Source: RGIG464 sp045643185 (GTDB taxonomy: Bacteria > Myxococcota_A > Bradymonadia > UBA4248). Taken from it: DNA of 5,036 nt. How positions within the stretch are numbered: the first letter of the stretch is position 1; the number at the start of each line of letters is the position of its first letter. The position numbers and the translations under genes are program-made. Positions 4,532 through 5,036 of this stretch are shown one piece after another. The notes beneath the pieces are model-generated. The model saw only the letters and a list, made by a program, of their open reading frames with translations, had not been told where the DNA came from and ran no database searches. The stretch is taken from NCBI GenBank assembly GCA_045643185.1, contig JAZUKH010000145.1, positions 1-5,036 on the forward strand. Direction: 5' to 3'.

Positions 4532-5036
4532 ATGGCTACCAGACATGATGTCCAACTGAATTCCCAGCCAGACGCAATGACCGAGTTGAACGATCTGACC
4601 GCGACGCAACGTGAACGGCTAAAACAGCTGGATGCGCGACAAACGGCATTGAAGCGAAAGATCCGCAAAGCTTCGAAAGCCTTAACAAGCATGGAAGCAG
4701 CTCGTTCACAGATCATACGTCGCCAAGTTGACAGCGCAACCAAGGCTTATTTGAACCTGCCGCACATTTTTGCGGATTTCTTTAACGGTGTCGTCTTTCA
4801 GGGCAAGCCCGTGGTGAACCCAGACGAGCTGCAGACGGTTGAAAACGAATACGTGACGTTACTGGCAACGGACGAGTCCAGTGACGTGTTTATCAAGCGC
4901 ATTCGCGACCTCTGTAAGTTGTGTGCGATCAAAACGGATTCCAAAGCGGCCTATTGCTTCCTCGCCGTGGAAGAACAAACCAAGTTGGATGACTGGATGG
5001 CATTGCGCGTCATGCTGTTGGATGCGTTGACCTATG
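4532..5036 (+). CDS. Rpn / PD-(D/E)XK putative transposase-like protein, 3' end outside window
   Basis: 168 codons are readable to the right edge with no stop. Residues 17-62 are highly charged and probably helical or coiled-coil (ATQRERLKQLDARQ and onward). From residue 67 the sequence resembles a group annotated as Rpn family recombination-promoting nuclease or putative transposase. It has DSATKAYL (67-74), FADFFNGVVFQGKPV (80-94), IRDLCKL (124-130), an FLAVEEQ stretch (143-149) and MALRVMLLDALTY (156-168), matching the family pattern DxxTKEY, FADLFN, RDV, GxENQ, MPxRxMxYDAxxY. By family, E147-x-Q149 or its neighbour would belong to the ExQ motif of the nuclease core. E. coli Rpn proteins are DNA endonucleases linked to RecA-independent recombination. 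The function of this subgroup is untested to my knowledge, and family assignment rests on remembered motifs. The charged N-terminal extension before the core is unusual. The start is set by a strong Shine-Dalgarno. Confidence 0.78.
   Translation, partial: MATRHDVQLNSQPDAMTELNDLTATQRERLKQLDARQTALKRKIRKASKALTSMEAARSQIIRRQVDSATKAYLNLPHIFADFFNGVVFQGKPVVNPDELQTVENEYVTLLATDESSDVFIKRIRDLCKLCAIKTDSKAAYCFLAVEEQTKLDDWMALRVMLLDALTY

Noticed and set aside
4196..4743. Minus-strand open frames of 78 and 97 residues
   Set aside because: One reads through the palindrome at 4291-4339, the other is antisense to the nuclease-like gene; neither shows family motifs.

Overview
The window looks like chromosomal DNA of a Gram-negative bacterium of moderate to fairly high GC. 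Codon usage in the main genes favours G/C, and the transporter resembles CNTs of Myxococcota/Bdellovibrionota/Planctomycetota-type bacteria more than E. coli NupC. The lineage is an inference with low confidence. There are five supportable genes. Two run off the window: the transporter at the left edge and the nuclease-like gene at the right edge.

Left half, minus strand (1-2481): a signal peptidase I (S26) homologue is followed 82 nt downstream by a concentrative nucleoside transporter (CNT), possibly as one transcript. The signal peptidase homologue keeps the family fold motifs but has Ala where the catalytic Ser should be and Leu where the catalytic Lys should be, so it is probably a non-catalytic pseudoenzyme. 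The CNT has an N-terminal extension of about 165 residues (one membrane segment plus an Ala/Pro-rich region) and a polar insertion after a conserved helix in the second half. Its C-terminal transport core lies outside the window.

Centre, plus strand (2493-3605): a full-length, long-form Nif3/YqfO-type dinuclear metal protein with all expected metal ligands. Its start is only 11 bp from the start of the divergent signal peptidase homologue, so each gene's promoter must lie at least partly in the other's coding region unless the peptidase start is further in.

Right part (3606-5036): an accessory-looking stretch. It holds a GC-rich hairpin, a very long imperfect inverted repeat (3647-3733), a complete RelB/DinJ-type antitoxin gene with no toxin beside it and much lower GC than its neighbours, a second strong inverted repeat (4291-4339), and the 5' part of a gene related to the Rpn / PD-(D/E)XK putative-transposase family with a strong Shine-Dalgarno. 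The orphan antitoxin, two unrelated palindromes, low GC and the nuclease-like neighbour together suggest a site that collects mobile or transferred DNA.

The points most worth a second look are the predicted dead signal peptidase next to an extended CNT, and the orphan antitoxin between two large palindromes. I saw no RNA genes, CRISPR array or complete insertion sequence.
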